Source: Petunia secreta
Lineage: Eukaryota > Streptophyta > Magnoliopsida > Solanales > Solanaceae
Reading direction: 5' to 3'
DNA: 64,000 nt
NCBI GenBank assembly: GCA_029990175.1
Contig: JARKIP010000033.1
Location: 5,580,001-5,644,000 of the forward strand
The position numbers and the translations under genes are program-made. The notes beneath the pieces were generated by a model, which saw only the letters and a list, made by a program, of their open reading frames with translations, had not been told where the DNA came from and did not search any database. Positions 10,010 to 21,458 of this stretch are shown piece after piece (the first letter of the stretch is position 1; every line of letters starts with the position of its first letter).

Positions 10010-12528
10010 ATGGTGTTCTCTATGGTGATGAATTGTTCACCTCATCTCTATCTTCCAAGGAGCCGCTTGGTTATGCAAAAAACAATCCAGTGCTCTTCTT
10101 CTGTTACTACAGCGTCTGAGTCTGTTCATTTTGATCTTAAGACTTATTGGACAACTCTAATTCGTGATATCAATCAGAAGCTTGATGAAGCTGTCCCAGT
10201 TAAGTACCCAAATCAGATATATGAGGCAATGCGCTACTCTGTTCTTGCCAAGGGTGCCAAGAGGTCTCCACCCATCATGTGTGTCGCGGCATGTGAGCTT
10301 TTCGGTGGAAATCGTCTTGCTGCCTTTCCCACTGCCTGTGCCTTAGAAATGGTTTGTTCCTCATCTTCTTTCATGTTTTTTTGCTTTGCTTAAGAAGATT
10401 CTGATACATTCCATGGTGCTGGTCATTCTAATGTAGACGTAGTTTTGATATAACAGATACATTTACAAAATTTTTTGGTCAAAAATGAAATCTTGAGAAA
10501 CTAGTTGTCATAAGAGGATAATCTCCTCATTGTTGAATTTTATCTATGATGAGGTTTTTTCCTTCCAATTTTCTGTTTTGTATATTTCATTTGTTTTGGG
10601 TGATAGAGGACACACACTAGTCAGTCCTCATGTTTTCTTAAGACTTGTTCTGCTTGCTTAACTCTTAGTGGAGTAGGTTAGCACTAACATTACTTAAATG
10701 GCTTTCTGATCTTTTGTAGAATAATAAACTAAAGCCTCTGTATTGTAGGATTAACCTTTAGTTTTGTTATTATGCAGTCTCATATTCTCCAAATCTGCAC
10801 CAGATATCTGGAATTCATTTTGTTTGATATCTGCGCAAAAGGATCCTCGAACCAATACAGAAATTAAATTTAGGAGTGTGGGGGTGTGGTTCAGATCAGT
10901 GAACTACATGACAGTCTCGCCTTCTGGTCTTTTAACTGCAGTAGTCATGTGTATACACAACCTTCTATAATCACCTCCATGGCTGGATAAGTGTCAATTG
11001 GCGGGCCCCTTGTCCACCTAATTTTGAATACTCCACCACTGGCCCTTGGGGATATATTTGTTATAACAACAAAATCTTTTATTATCAAGCATGTCAGATA
11101 TGATAACTTGAGTTTTTTTGCTGTAACTAATTTACTTCCGTATCAGCTGAACTTACCTAGTTGAAGATAAATCAGAGTTTTTAAAAGCAGACTGAAAACA
11201 TCTTCAAACTATTTCTTCGTAATGGTGATGCCCAGGCTAGTTTACACGCTTCCTCACTAATTCATTCGGAATATGGTAAAGTAGCTCCTGGGTGGGGAAC
11301 ATCCGTACCTGTTACACCAGGATAGATATTAGGTAACTCTTTCTATCAAGGCTTAGGCTGATGGAAAAATTCACATGGTGTAGCCTCTGTTGAGGTTTGT
11401 ATCTTGGTCTCAAGGTTATTACTTCACCTCTTCGACTCGCTTGACCACCACCTTGGATGATTAAGTTCGGATGTATCTCTTTTTGGATTTTCGGTGCAAA
11501 ATGGGCAATTTGAGTTATGTAAAAAGTGCTATGAACTTCATCTGCCTTATAGAGTAGAAGGAGCTGATTTTTTGTACCCTACTGTGAAAATTTCTGCACA
11601 ATCTTTGTGCACTCAAGTTCAATGAAATTCACTTTTTTTTAAAAAAAAAATTAAAGGTGCATAGCCAGTCTGATTCATCAAGTAGGTTAAGCTACTTACT
11701 ACATCATTTTGCTTAACACTGTTTTTTTATGTTTGATTCTGATTAATACGCTCAATAAATGAATTTTATATGATAATAAATGATTCTGTGATTGAGCTTG
11801 AGGTTTGCTGTTGTTTTGATGCTTACATTTGAAAATTCTAACCCTTCCTCTGTTTCTATTAGGTTCATGCTGCTTCATTAATTCATGATGATTTGCCTTG
11901 CATGGATGATGACCCAACTCGACGAGGGCAGCCTGCAAACCACACAGTTTTTGGTGTAGATATGGCAATTTTGGCCGGGGATGCCTTGTTCCCTCTTGGG
12001 TTCCAGCATATTGTGTCTCACACTCCAGGTGATCTCGTCCCTGAGGCTCGAGTCCTCCGGGTCATTACAGAGATTGCTCGAGCTGTGGGGTCCACTGGCA
12101 TGGCTGCTGGTCAGTTTGTTGACCTTGAGGGTGGACCAAATGCTGTTGATTTTGTTCAAGAAAAGAAATATGGTGAAATGGGTGCGTGCTCTGCCGTTTG
12201 TGGAGGTCTCTTGGCTGGTGCTTCAGATGAGGAGATCCAACATCTGAGAAAATACGGTCGAGCAGTTGGTGTCTTATATCAGGTTGTTGATGATATATTG
12301 AAAGCAAAAACAGAGACCGAGGACAACGGTGAGGGAAAGAAAAAGAAAGGGAAAAGCTATGTTAGTGTTTATGGTGTTGAGAAGGCTATGAAAGTCGCTG
12401 AGGATCTTAGGGAGCAGGCTAAGCGAGAGTTAGCAGGTCTGGAGATGTATGGTGATAAAGTCTTTCCACTTTACAGTTTTGTAGATTATGCTGCAGAGAG
12501 AGGTTTTAGCATTGATGACCAAGTCTAA
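10010..12528 (+). CDS. GGR: Geranylgeranyl/geranyl diphosphate synthase small subunit, type II, plastid
   Basis: Non-catalytic partner that binds a plastid GGPP synthase and shifts or boosts its C10/C20 prenyl diphosphate output for chlorophyll, carotenoid and other isoprenoids. Coding exons are 10010-10351 and 11863-12528, joined in phase 0 (CTT-GAA-ATG then GTTCATGCT), giving 335 aa. Residues 1 to about 40 are Ser-rich with basic residues, a likely plastid transit peptide. Both diagnostic CxxxC motifs are present: CVAAC (91-95) and CSAVC (223-227). The first Asp-rich motif is kept (D123, D124, D129). The second is DDILK (257-261), having lost its last Asp. A Lys-rich loop (KKKKGK) follows at about 273. 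It is collinear with Arabidopsis GGR (At4g38460), of similar length. No stops; ATGs at codons 5 and 7 are alternative starts. It is convergent with the P450 gene. Confidence 0.93.
10352..11862 (+). other. GGR: Intron of the GGR gene
   Basis: Donor GTTTGTTCC directly after codon 114 and acceptor TTTCTATTAG before GTTCATGCTG; phase 0. The 1511 bp contain no recognisable gene. Short ORFs inside have no coding signal. Confidence 0.85.
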
Positions 12529-13349
12529 ATTATTTTTGGTGTTATTTTCTAATGTCTCATCATGATATTTGGCTCGAACTATTAACTTTGTTGTATGAAG
12601 AGGTGAAGTTAATTAATTTGTAGTTGCTATAATTTGAAACAAGCTTAAAATTATCAAATTACAACATTTTTTTCTCCTTTTATGATCGGAAAGGTTTCAT
12701 TGCTTAGAGATGGATACACAGTTCCTTTCAATGAACAATGAAATTGGACCCGTACATTCTGATCAGTTACCTTTGACATTCATGTCATCATCGTCTCTAC
12801 GTTGCTGTGCAGTCGGTTCTAGCCCGTTTGGTTTAGCTGCTTGAAAGTGGTTGAGCATCAAGTGCTCGAAAACACTTTTGAGTAATGGAACTGATTTTGT
12901 AAGTTGTGACTTGCTTGGATAAAAGTAAGTGTTTAAAAGTACTATATGACAAGATGAAAATAGAATGGAGATGTAGCTAGAGTTCCGTTTGGGGGTAACT
13001 AAGCTAATAGGGATAAACTAGTAGTTGTCCTACTAAACCAAGAGTTTTATAAGTTGAGTCCACGAGTCATGAGTTGGGGTGACTAAATGATGACTTTTAA
13101 ATGATCATACTTATAAATACTTGATCTATAAGCGCCTTTGTGTTTATCAAACATATAAATAAGGCAAAAAAGTGCTTATGAGCTAATTTGGCTGGCTTAT
13201 TACAAGCTTACCAAATACTCCCAGTTTTGAGGTCTCTATCAACTCTGCTATGTATAATATAGTATTATTTCTGCAGAAATCGACGCGATTCCAAATTGAA
13301 AATTGTGTTACCTTAACTAGGAGTACTACGAAAAGCTGATATTAAGCCC
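12529..13349. other. GGR 3' region and intergenic DNA
   Basis: The 3' UTR probably ends within about 250 bp of the stop. From about 12830 to 13225 the DNA has features of decayed miniature elements (CCGTTTGG near 12830 and 12986, CCAAATACTCCC near 13211) but no clean terminal repeats. No gene seen. Confidence 0.4.
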
Positions 13350-13904
13350 CCGTTTGTTTATAGTTTTTGGGAATATTTTTTGGGAGTTTTTGGGAGAAAA
13401 ACTGTTTGTTTATGCTATTTCATCAAAACTTCTCCCAAAAAGTCCCAAAAACTCAAAACGTGCTCAAAGGCTGTTTTTGAGCAGTTTTTGGGAAATCTGA
13501 AAAACTACTCACAAAACTTCAACTATTTTTTCAAGTAAATTCTATGTCCAAACACAACTTCAAGTTTCAAAAATTATTTTTCAACTCAACTCCAAAAACT
13601 CAAATTCCCAAGTTTCAACCAAATCTATGACCAAACGCTAGCTAAGGACCCGTTTGTTTATAGTTTTTGGGGTCACTTTTTGGAGATTTTTTGGGAAAAA
13701 GCTGTTTGTTTATAAAAGTTGGCAACCAATATTTGGGAATTTTTAGAAAAAATGTTTTTTCCCTCTCACAAACTTCAACTTTTTTTCAAGTAAAATATAT
13801 GTCCAAACACAACTTCAAGTTTCAAATATTCTTTTTCAACTCAACCTCAAAAACTCAAATTCCCAAGTTTCAACCAAATCTATGCCCAAACGCTAGCTAA
13901 GGAT
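13350..13904. mobile_element. Two tandem copies of a small TIR element (MITE-like)
   Basis: Copy 1 (13350-13638) and copy 2 (13650-13893) both begin CCGTTTGTTTATAGTTTTTGG and end CCAAATCTATG-CCAAACGC. Both are followed by TAGCTAAGGA. The outer ends are imperfect inverted repeats of each other (CGTTTG-CATAG/CTATG-CAAACG). The copies share most of their right half; copy 2 has an internal deletion. Confidence 0.65.
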
Positions 13905-14521
13905 TCTCCCTGAAGCTATTTTGACATTGGAAACAGTGAGAGGTTCTAGTATAGCTGTCCAAGGTTAACTAGAGATCTGCTCTCCACATCCCAAATGTGT
14001 TTTTGGCTTCAACTTCAAGAGCAACCATAGAATCCATTAAAACCAACTGTACGTAGAGTATGGAGTCTTAAAAATACTTGATTGGAACTTGAGAGCTCAT
14101 CAAACTAAGTGAGCACCTTTTCACTGGAGTTAATCCATATGTATCTATGCGTGCGTGTGTGTGTGAAAAATAAGTAAAATTAGAGTTAGATATACGTTGC
14201 AGAACCGCACTTCTGATTTACAGCCCATGTCATCTAAATCTTGAATTCGCCACCACTCGTGGCTTGGTTAGATTCGAGTACCTGATTAGTTGGCACGAAC
14301 TATGCCATACATCCGGCAATGCCACTACTAGTACTCATTCGACCTTTATTAAGAAGTGCAGGAAAACCATTTCAAATATGTTCGTTGTATATCATTCTTA
14401 AAGCATCCTAAGGCTGCAAGAATATCAACTCTAAGCTCTAATGTAAACATATAAAGACTTAGGGTGGAACTAATATCACAGCTTTTTATTACAAGGAAAT
14501 TCTCAAGAAAACACAAATTTG
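13905..14521. other. Intergenic DNA and P450 3' UTR
   Basis: No gene seen. A short GTGTGTGTGTGTG tract lies near 14153. The last 100-150 bp before 14521 are presumably the 3' UTR of the minus-strand P450 gene. Confidence 0.4.
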
Positions 14522-17270
14522 TCAAGTGTTATTTATATCACCAGATGTTTTTCTTGGTACTGCTTTCAAAGGTTGGAGTTTTCTCACTGTCAGTCCCATC
14601 CTCTCCTTCATATCCATTGAATTAGGAGTGACGTTACTAGGAAGTTCCCAATCAAATTCATGAAGCAATGAGCCCAAAACAAAGTGTAACATGCGATTAC
14701 CTAAAGGAAGACCTGCACACATCCTTCTTCCAGCACCAAATGGTATAAACTCAAAACATTGTCCTTTGAAGTCAATCTTCGAGTTAAGGAACCTCTCAGG
14801 CTTGAAATCCAAAGGGTTGTCCCAGCATTCAGGATCTCTTCCAATTGCCCATACATTGACGAACACTTGAGTGTCTTCTGGTATGTCATACCCCATGAAT
14901 TTTGTGTCATGAATTGCTCTTCTTGGAACTAAGAAAGGAAGGGGAGGATGTAATCGTAGGGCTTCTTTAACTACAGCTTGCATATAGGGAAGATTGTCTA
15001 TGTCACTTTCTTCCAACTTCTTGTTTTGTCCTACAATTTCAGAGATCTCTGCTTTTACTTTTGCCATTGTTTCAGGATGTTGTAGGAGCTCTGTCAAAGT
15101 CCATTCCACACTGCTGCTACTCGTCTCTGATCCAGCTAAAAAGATTTCCTGCATTTTCCTTTCTAATCAAGATTTCTATCAAGTAGCAAAGATGAATGTA
15201 CACTAGCATACTTAATTTCAAGGGTTCCAATGAATGGACACTAGCATATTTTATTTCAAGGGTTCCTACTATGGGTGTCAAATGGATAGGGGTCTACCCG
15301 TCAAAACCCGGACCCGGACTCATTAAAATCCGATCCCACCCGGACCCGCAAAAACCCGGACCCGGACCCGGACCCGTAGACCCCCTAAAATACCCCTACC
15401 CGAACGGGGTTTTTTTTTCTTAACAAATACCCGTATCCGTTAAGACCCGTCAAAATTATGGGGTATTAATGGATATACCCGTACCCATACCCGTTAAAAT
15501 AAACTGAGTAATAAAACTTGTACGTGGAGAGAAATGTATACACAAGTTTTCCATTCATGGTTTAATTTGTTTTGTGTCCATATTGTTAGTAGTGAAATAT
15601 GTTCAAGAGAAATAAATTATTTATTTAATTAAAAAAATACTTTATATTCCATAATAAATCAACACTTTGAAGTTTGAATATATATTACTCTAATATGGTA
15701 TAGAACTTCAACTATTAATTTCGATATATACCTCAGAAAATAAGCTACTTGGAGTCGGACAAAGTAATTATTGGATCGTATTTATTAAAAAATATAATTA
15801 TTTAATTCACTACATAAAATATTTTGAATTACATGTCGTCGCATGATGGAAATGACATGGAAGAAATTACACAAAGAATTAGGCATATTTAAATTTTCAT
15901 TATAGTTTTGATGTTGCACTTTTTAAATTTGGAAGTTTAATATTTAAGACTTTAATAGTTCAAGTATCTTAAATAAAGTAACTCTTTGAGTTTTCCTATT
16001 GATTTTTTTTTTTAATTTGTTTTAAGTATTTAAAATAATATTATTAAAAAATAAAATTATAACCCGTAGCCAAACCCGATTTGTTAAGACCCGAACCCGT
16101 ACCCCTACCCGCTAAGACCCGAACCCGCACGGGTTTTTTTTTTTCTAGCCGAAACCCGTATCCGTTAAAAATCCGTAATTTAAACCCGTACCCGGACCCG
16201 TACCCGAAACCTGCGGGGTTACAATTTTACAATCCGAACCCGGACCCGTATACCCGTTTGACACCCATAGTTCCTACACATTACATTGTTAAATTTATGC
16301 TACAAATAGCCTAATTCGAACTGATAAAAATAGCAAGAGTGCAGCAAGCCGTATGACTTACCAATATGAATATGTTGATTTGCTGTTCTGATAATTTAGC
16401 TGGTTCATCTTTCCCACTACCCTCAAATTCAAGCAACACATCCAAAAAGTCTTTTTTCTTTTCTCCACCATCCTCTCGCTCCTTGATACGTTCCTTGACA
16501 AACGTAGATGCAATTTCCAGAGCTTTACCCATTTCACAATGCATCTTTTTATTTAATCCTTGTAGATCAAACCTCCTAAGACATGGAAATATGTCTGAGA
16601 TATTGGGATTGCCAGACCACTCCATGATCCTCATCATGGCTGTGAAGAACTCTGAGGCCTTTGTCGATCCTGGATGGACTAAATCATGGGACAACATCAA
16701 ATTCCCCAACATATTAAATGTAGAAAGAAACACGAAACGTGTTATCTCAATCCCACACCCGTTAATTTCCACAGAATTGGCCTCTTTCTCAATCCATTGA
16801 AGCATATCATCCACACATTTTCGCCTGATATGCACTGTTTCGTTGATCCTTTTGTTTACAAACATTTCGACAGTGCATATCCGTCTTAGCACACGCCAAT
16901 AACTTCCATATGGCGCTATAGCTAATGAACCTTTGTTATAGTCATGTACCAACATGGTGTCAATAATTTTGCGGTCTGCAAAATTAACATCATGGTTCTT
17001 GAAGAATTCAGCAGCTGTCTTAGCAGACAAAATTGACATGGTCTTAGCAGAGCCAATATTTAACCATACAACAGGACCGTATTTGTGTTTAAGCTCTGCA
17101 ATTGTTTGATATGGCAATGTTCCAAGATCAAACATGTTGCCTAAAATTGGTAATCCAGGCGGTCCTGGAGGTAGCTTGCAAGAACATGACCTCCTTTTGG
17201 TAAATATCATGATTAGAGCTGGTACCAAGATGATTACAGACCAAACAACATAGCTCCACCCGCTCTCCAT
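14522..17270 (-). CDS. Cytochrome P450, CYP76 family (CYP76A-like)
   Basis: ER-anchored heme monooxygenase. Exons are 17270-16362 (303 codons, donor GTAAGT) and 15148-14522 (208 codons, acceptor ATGCAG), phase 0, giving 511 aa with no stops. Features: an N-terminal membrane helix (about 8-25), the PPGPPGLPILGN hinge (about 34-45), helix C WRVLR, helix I AGSETS (308-313), ExxR as EALR (365-368), FKPERF, and the heme loop FGAGRRMCAG with Cys447. The junction INIFIL/EIFLAGSET is where A-type P450s carry their conserved intron. The family is called from overall pattern; CYP76 members act on monoterpenols and other small terpenoids, but the substrate here is unknown. The intron holds a hAT element. 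The likely start is the first Met, directly before the anchor helix. Confidence 0.92.
15199..15267. repeat. 40-bp tandem repeat in the P450 intron
   Basis: CACTAGCATACTTAATTTCA followed by AGGGTTCC at 15199, and CACTAGCATATTTTATTTCA followed by AGGGTTCC at 15239. The hAT element entered at the end of the second copy. Confidence 0.75.
15270..16269. mobile_element. Non-autonomous hAT-type element, 1000 bp, with 8-bp TSD
   Basis: Ends are perfect inverted repeats (TATGGGTGTCAAA at 15270; TTTGACACCCATA ending 16269). They are flanked by identical 8-bp target copies GTTCCTAC at 15262-15269 and 16270-16277. The interior has no transposase. Both sub-terminal zones are packed with ACCCG/CCGGACCCG repeats on the same strand, and the middle is AT-rich. 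An 8-bp TSD with this end sequence is typical of hAT. Confidence 0.9.
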
Positions 17271-17707
17271 TTTTTCGCGAACTACTACTTATTGGCCACG
17301 AACTAGTTCAAAATCATTCTCAACGAATCCACAAGAAGTACTCCCATTTTTATTCACTGCTCTAGTTTTTCATGTCTAGCTTTCTGTTTTGGCAAAATAT
17401 ATCTACAAGATTTCATTGCCTATAGAAAAATAATACTATAGTATCATTAGACGTGGGTGCCACCTGGCAATTTCGAGTTATGCGGTGATTTATGATTAAG
17501 AGGGTCGTACTTGTGACATTAAAAAATAGGTGTATCTCCACACTTCTATGCAGCTTTTGTATTATCAATAGCTTTTCAACTGCAATAGCTGCGTAGGTTT
17601 AGGTATTTAATATAGAACCTGATCTTGCCATGTTAGTCAGAGATTTGGCTCACATTACAAGTCATTACCAGATCATCTTTACCACTAAAAATACTAATAT
17701 AATAGCT
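17271..17707. other. P450 upstream region
   Basis: Contains the P450 promoter and 5' UTR on the minus strand. A TATA-like GATATATTTT (minus, about 17394-17404) is a weak candidate. Nothing else recognised. Confidence 0.3.
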
Positions 17708-17998
17708 TGTTAGAAATGCTTTAGAATCTGCCCACTAAATTATTTTTACTGCAGTAGCTATATTTCAGATTTCTAGTCAATAAAAACTTCTATTGTTAAC
17801 GAGTTTGTTGTTAAATTTGAAAGTTAATGATTAAGATTAGTACTACTTCAAGAGATTTTATCTACTTCTACTTTTATTTTAATTATTTAAATAGTTGTTA
17901 TTTGTTGAATCACTGCATATTTTCTTAAATGCAGATTCTCCTAATTTTTTTTTCTTCTTCTCCGTTACTTCCCTGGCTGCTTTTTACTTTAAAAAGTA
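17708..17998 (+). repeat. 5' LTR of copia element 1
   Basis: Starts TGTTAGAAATG and matches 23679-23988 along its length with substitutions and small indels. The end is set where the primer-site-like TCAAGAGCC begins. Confidence 0.8.
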
Positions 17999-18817
17999 TC
18001 AAGAGCCATATTCTTAAGGGGCCTGAGTGAGAAATATTGTGTTGGCCTAAATTTGATTAGAACAACAAATCGAATTTGTTTAGGGTTAACTAACAATTAT
18101 TTGTATCAAAGCCGCAAAAAGACAAGAAATTTGATAAAGTGATGTAGACGAAAGATTGAAGGCAAAGAATAATTGTATTTGATATATTTGTTAGGTGCCT
18201 TACATAATATTTCACGGCTCTACAAGAATGAGAACAGTTTACAGGAGTGAAGGTAACAATTACTGCGCTTAATGACCTATTACTCCATGTTCAGTTGTGG
18301 TATAATCACGATCTTCTCCTTTAATGCACAAGCAACGGTCGTCAGTTATAGAAAATATGAGATCGTTCCCCGAAGAGTAGATCTTTATCAAGGGGTGAAT
18401 TAATCGCCTCGTGATAGCTTTCCACCAATCGCCTTGAGTGGAGATCTGTAGCTAAGATTTCTTTCTTGCTCGAGGCAATTGGCTTCAGGAGCTGAACGAG
18501 CTCTTGAGAGCTCGTTGCCAAAAGATTCAATCTTACCATGCTTCAAGCCCTGTCGTTTAGGCCTCGTTAAATTTTCACCCAATACAGATAGTCCCCCCAC
18601 CCCTCGGGCAATAGTCAGAATTGCCCCAGGGGTGGAATAAAATCAGCGGGAGAGTGATGTGGCAAACCCCCTGCCAAGGAATTCGAAAAGCTAGCAGTCC
18701 CTTCAATGTCTTATCCGCCACACACAACGTTTTCTATACGGTTGTAACCCTTCGTTTTACCTTCCCAATGTAAAAGTAATAATGATGACTCTTCAAAGCA
18801 CTTGAATATCACCTTTC

Positions 18818-18827
18818 CTATAAATTT
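18818..18827 (+). promoter_or_regulatory. Candidate TATA box
   Basis: CTATAAATTT, 95 bp before the ATG at 18922, followed by a C/T-rich leader (CTTCTCTGCAATTCTCTC). Plausible plant pol II core promoter by position and sequence. Confidence 0.5.
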
Positions 18828-18921
18828 GCCAACTTGTTTACCACTTACATTGTTCCTCAAATCCTTGATCAACAGTAATCAACTTCTCTGCAATTCTCTC
18901 ATCTGTTAAAATCTTGTTATC

Positions 18922-21458
18922 ATGTCTTCTACCAAAAATTCTTCTGAATCTCAAAAAGTAAGAACAATGGACGATAACCCTACGATAACGAGTGGTGACA
19001 TGGATGATGTCCCAGTGCCATTAAGGGTTATTTCACCGGAAGAAAGTGACAAAGAAAACACCTCTAACCATCCCGACACCACTAACCATGAAGAGGTACC
19101 AGTCGACGATGATGGAACTGAGGCTGAAGAAGCCACCAACGTTGATAATAATGAAGCTGAAGTCGCTGAAGCTTCTCAACCCACAAAGAAATCTTTCACC
19201 AGAGAACTCAAACCCCATCAAGTGATCCCCTCGAAGTTTGATCACAGTAAAGATTTTAAAATGCAAAAACAAACAGCCTCCGACCTTGAGAAAAATAGAA
19301 AAGTGCATCTTCAACAGTCACCGAGCCTAATCACACAGGCTCACATAGATCAAGTTCGAGAGGATTGTGGCTGGGGCCCCGAGGTTCAGATCGTGGTCCC
19401 TGCCCCGGAGCATCGCACTTGCGATAAAGTCCCCGTGCTCTTATTTTTTTACACCTATCCTTTCACGATAGGCTTTTCACTTCCAAATCACCACATAGCC
19501 GACACTTTCTGCTGAACATACAACTTATGCTTGGCTCAGCTTGGTCCTGGCATTGGAAGGGTTAATCAAGGCATCGACTTTCTAAGCCAACGAGCCACAG
19601 TCCTTTTCACTTTTGACCATTTTATTTCCCTTTTTTTCCCCACTATGCATAAAGATGGGGTTGTCCAGTTGAGCAACGACGCAAGTTTTCCATAGTCACG
19701 AAGGGTGACGACACCGGGGACTGTGGTTGGTGTGATCGGTTCTTATTCCCACCATTCTTCTTTCCTCTGAGGCTGAGTTCCCTGAAGTGTGGAACAGAAC
19801 TCGTAAGCTGTCAAACCTTGACTTCTCCTTTATTTGCACGACTCTTTAGGTTTTAATCAACTCTTTCCTTTTTTAGCGGAGAAACTTCCCATCAACCCCC
19901 GGAGGGCTTGACTGATTGTGTTTAAGCACTCACTGACGCCAAGCCGAGGCCAGAGAGATCGTGGATAATCTTGGTGGCGTTGAAAGAGAACCAATGGTCG
20001 TGCAAAATGTACGGTAAGTGTGAATTATGCCTTCTTCTTAGTTCAAAAACTTGACCTTATTCTTACCTCATTTTTTGCAGGTTTCCTCAATAAAGCGGCT
20101 ACCGAGCCGGAAGAGAAAGAAAAAAAAGAGAAGGAAGAAAAGAAAAAGAAGAAGAAAAAGAAAAAGAAGAAAGAAGAAAAGAAAGAAGTTGAAGTCTCCG
20201 AGGTTGGGGAAAGTCTGCGGGACTTGGAGGACTTGGTGGGGGTCCTCAAAGCTTCAAGGAAGAGGAAAGGCGCCGCAGCCAATCCCTCCAAAGCTAAACG
20301 CCCTCAGGCCGAGTCACCTGAAGTTCCTCAAGGTGACCAAGTTGTTGAGCCTGCAAGTGGCGAGGCCCCCAATGAAGTTGAAGTGGCTAACTCCAAAGAG
20401 AACCGAGTTGTGGAGAAAGTCAAGGTCAAGGCCAAAGTGGCTGAAAATCTTCCCGCCGAGGAGAGGGAGACAACGACCCTGCTCAAGATGAAGAGAAGGC
20501 GGATGAAGACTACGCTAAGGCTGATCTACCCTCGTCTTTTGCTGCGAGCCCTAGGATGATAAACATCCCTCCTGAACTGTGTATGCTGGTTGACACAGTG
20601 GCTATTTCCATCAGCCTTAGGGATTTGCTTGGCCCAGCAGAACGAGAGCACCTCGAGGGCTTGCCAATTGATGATCTGATGACTTTCGCATCTCAGCATG
20701 CGATCCATGTAATCTCCATCTTTTACTTCGAGTTTTTTCATCCTTGATTTTATTTGCGCCTCCTTAACCCTTTCTTTTTGCAGAGTTTTGTTTACACTAT
20801 GAAGTCGGCCGAGATGGAGGCTAACCGAGCGGCAGAGCTGAGGAAGATTGGGGGTCGCTGGGATCGCTTAAAGGCTAAACTTCAAGCCAAGATTGCCGAT
20901 CTTGAGAAGCATTTGCTCGATTCTGAGGTTAACTTGGACCAAGCTCGCAAAGCAGCCGAAGAGTCCAACCTTGAGCTGGAAAAATCTCGAGAGACCATTG
21001 GCAAGCTTGAAGCTGAAAACAAAGCTCAGGAGGAGATTCTCTAAGGTGAAATCGAAGCAGTAAATGCAACAATTGATGACTTGAACGAGCAACTTTGGAG
21101 CCAATGGAAAGAGCTCTCATCGAAGGTGAACGAGTTTGAAGTCCAATCCCAGACCCTCGAGGCAAAGGTTGAGACCCTTCAGAACGAGGGAGCTATATTT
21201 TCATCGAAGCTTAAGTCCAAGATCAAGACTAAGTTGAAGTCTCATGATACTAGAGCCCGAGTTGATAGAAACGTGGCCATTATCCAGACCAAACTGAAGA
21301 CTCTCAAGCAGTGCAAAGCTGGAGCAGACTTGGATGAAGAAATAGCTAAGGCCAAAGAAAATGTAGCCAAAGCTCAGGTATTGATGAACAATCTTCCCTC
21401 GAGCAGTGAAAGCTCGATCAATGAGGACAGTGAGGGTTCTGAAGCCTCGTCTGAGTGA
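18922..21458 (+). pseudogene. Transposase_28-like (putative gypsy-type transposon) gene with coiled-coil tail, broken
   Basis: Function unknown; resembles the plant 'putative gypsy type transposon' family. Exon 1 from ATG 18922 is acidic and Ser/Thr-rich, then has the conserved block (GWGPEVQIVVP, PVLLFFYTYPFTIGFSLP), and stops at 19515. Reading frames to about 20013 are decayed. A clear intron follows (20014-20080, GTAAGT to TTTTTTGCAG, phase 1), then a Glu/Lys-rich block with long Lys runs. One frameshift lies near 20480. The frame goes on to a second intron (20709-20783, ending TTTTTGCAG) and a long coiled coil (about 20784-21458) with a single TAA at 21042. Nearly readable, but not intact. 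Confidence 0.65.

Larger units (their letters stand above)
15149..16361 (-). other. Intron of the P450 gene
   Basis: Starts GTAAGTCATAC at 16361 and ends in CAG at 15149 (minus strand). Most of its 1213 bp is a 1000-bp hAT insertion, so the original intron was only about 205 bp after removing one target copy. Confidence 0.88.

Noticed and set aside
10010..12528. Treating the GGPPS-like gene as a pseudogene because DDxxD is incomplete
   Set aside because: Loss of the second motif and gain of two CxxxC motifs are normal for small subunit II; the frame and splice sites are intact.
14994..16889. Plus-strand ORFs across the P450 gene
   Set aside because: Shadows of the P450 exons or of the CCCG-rich hAT arms.
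20043..20291. Phe/Ser-rich minus-strand ORF
   Set aside because: Antisense shadow of the Glu/Lys-rich segment of the Transposase_28-like gene.
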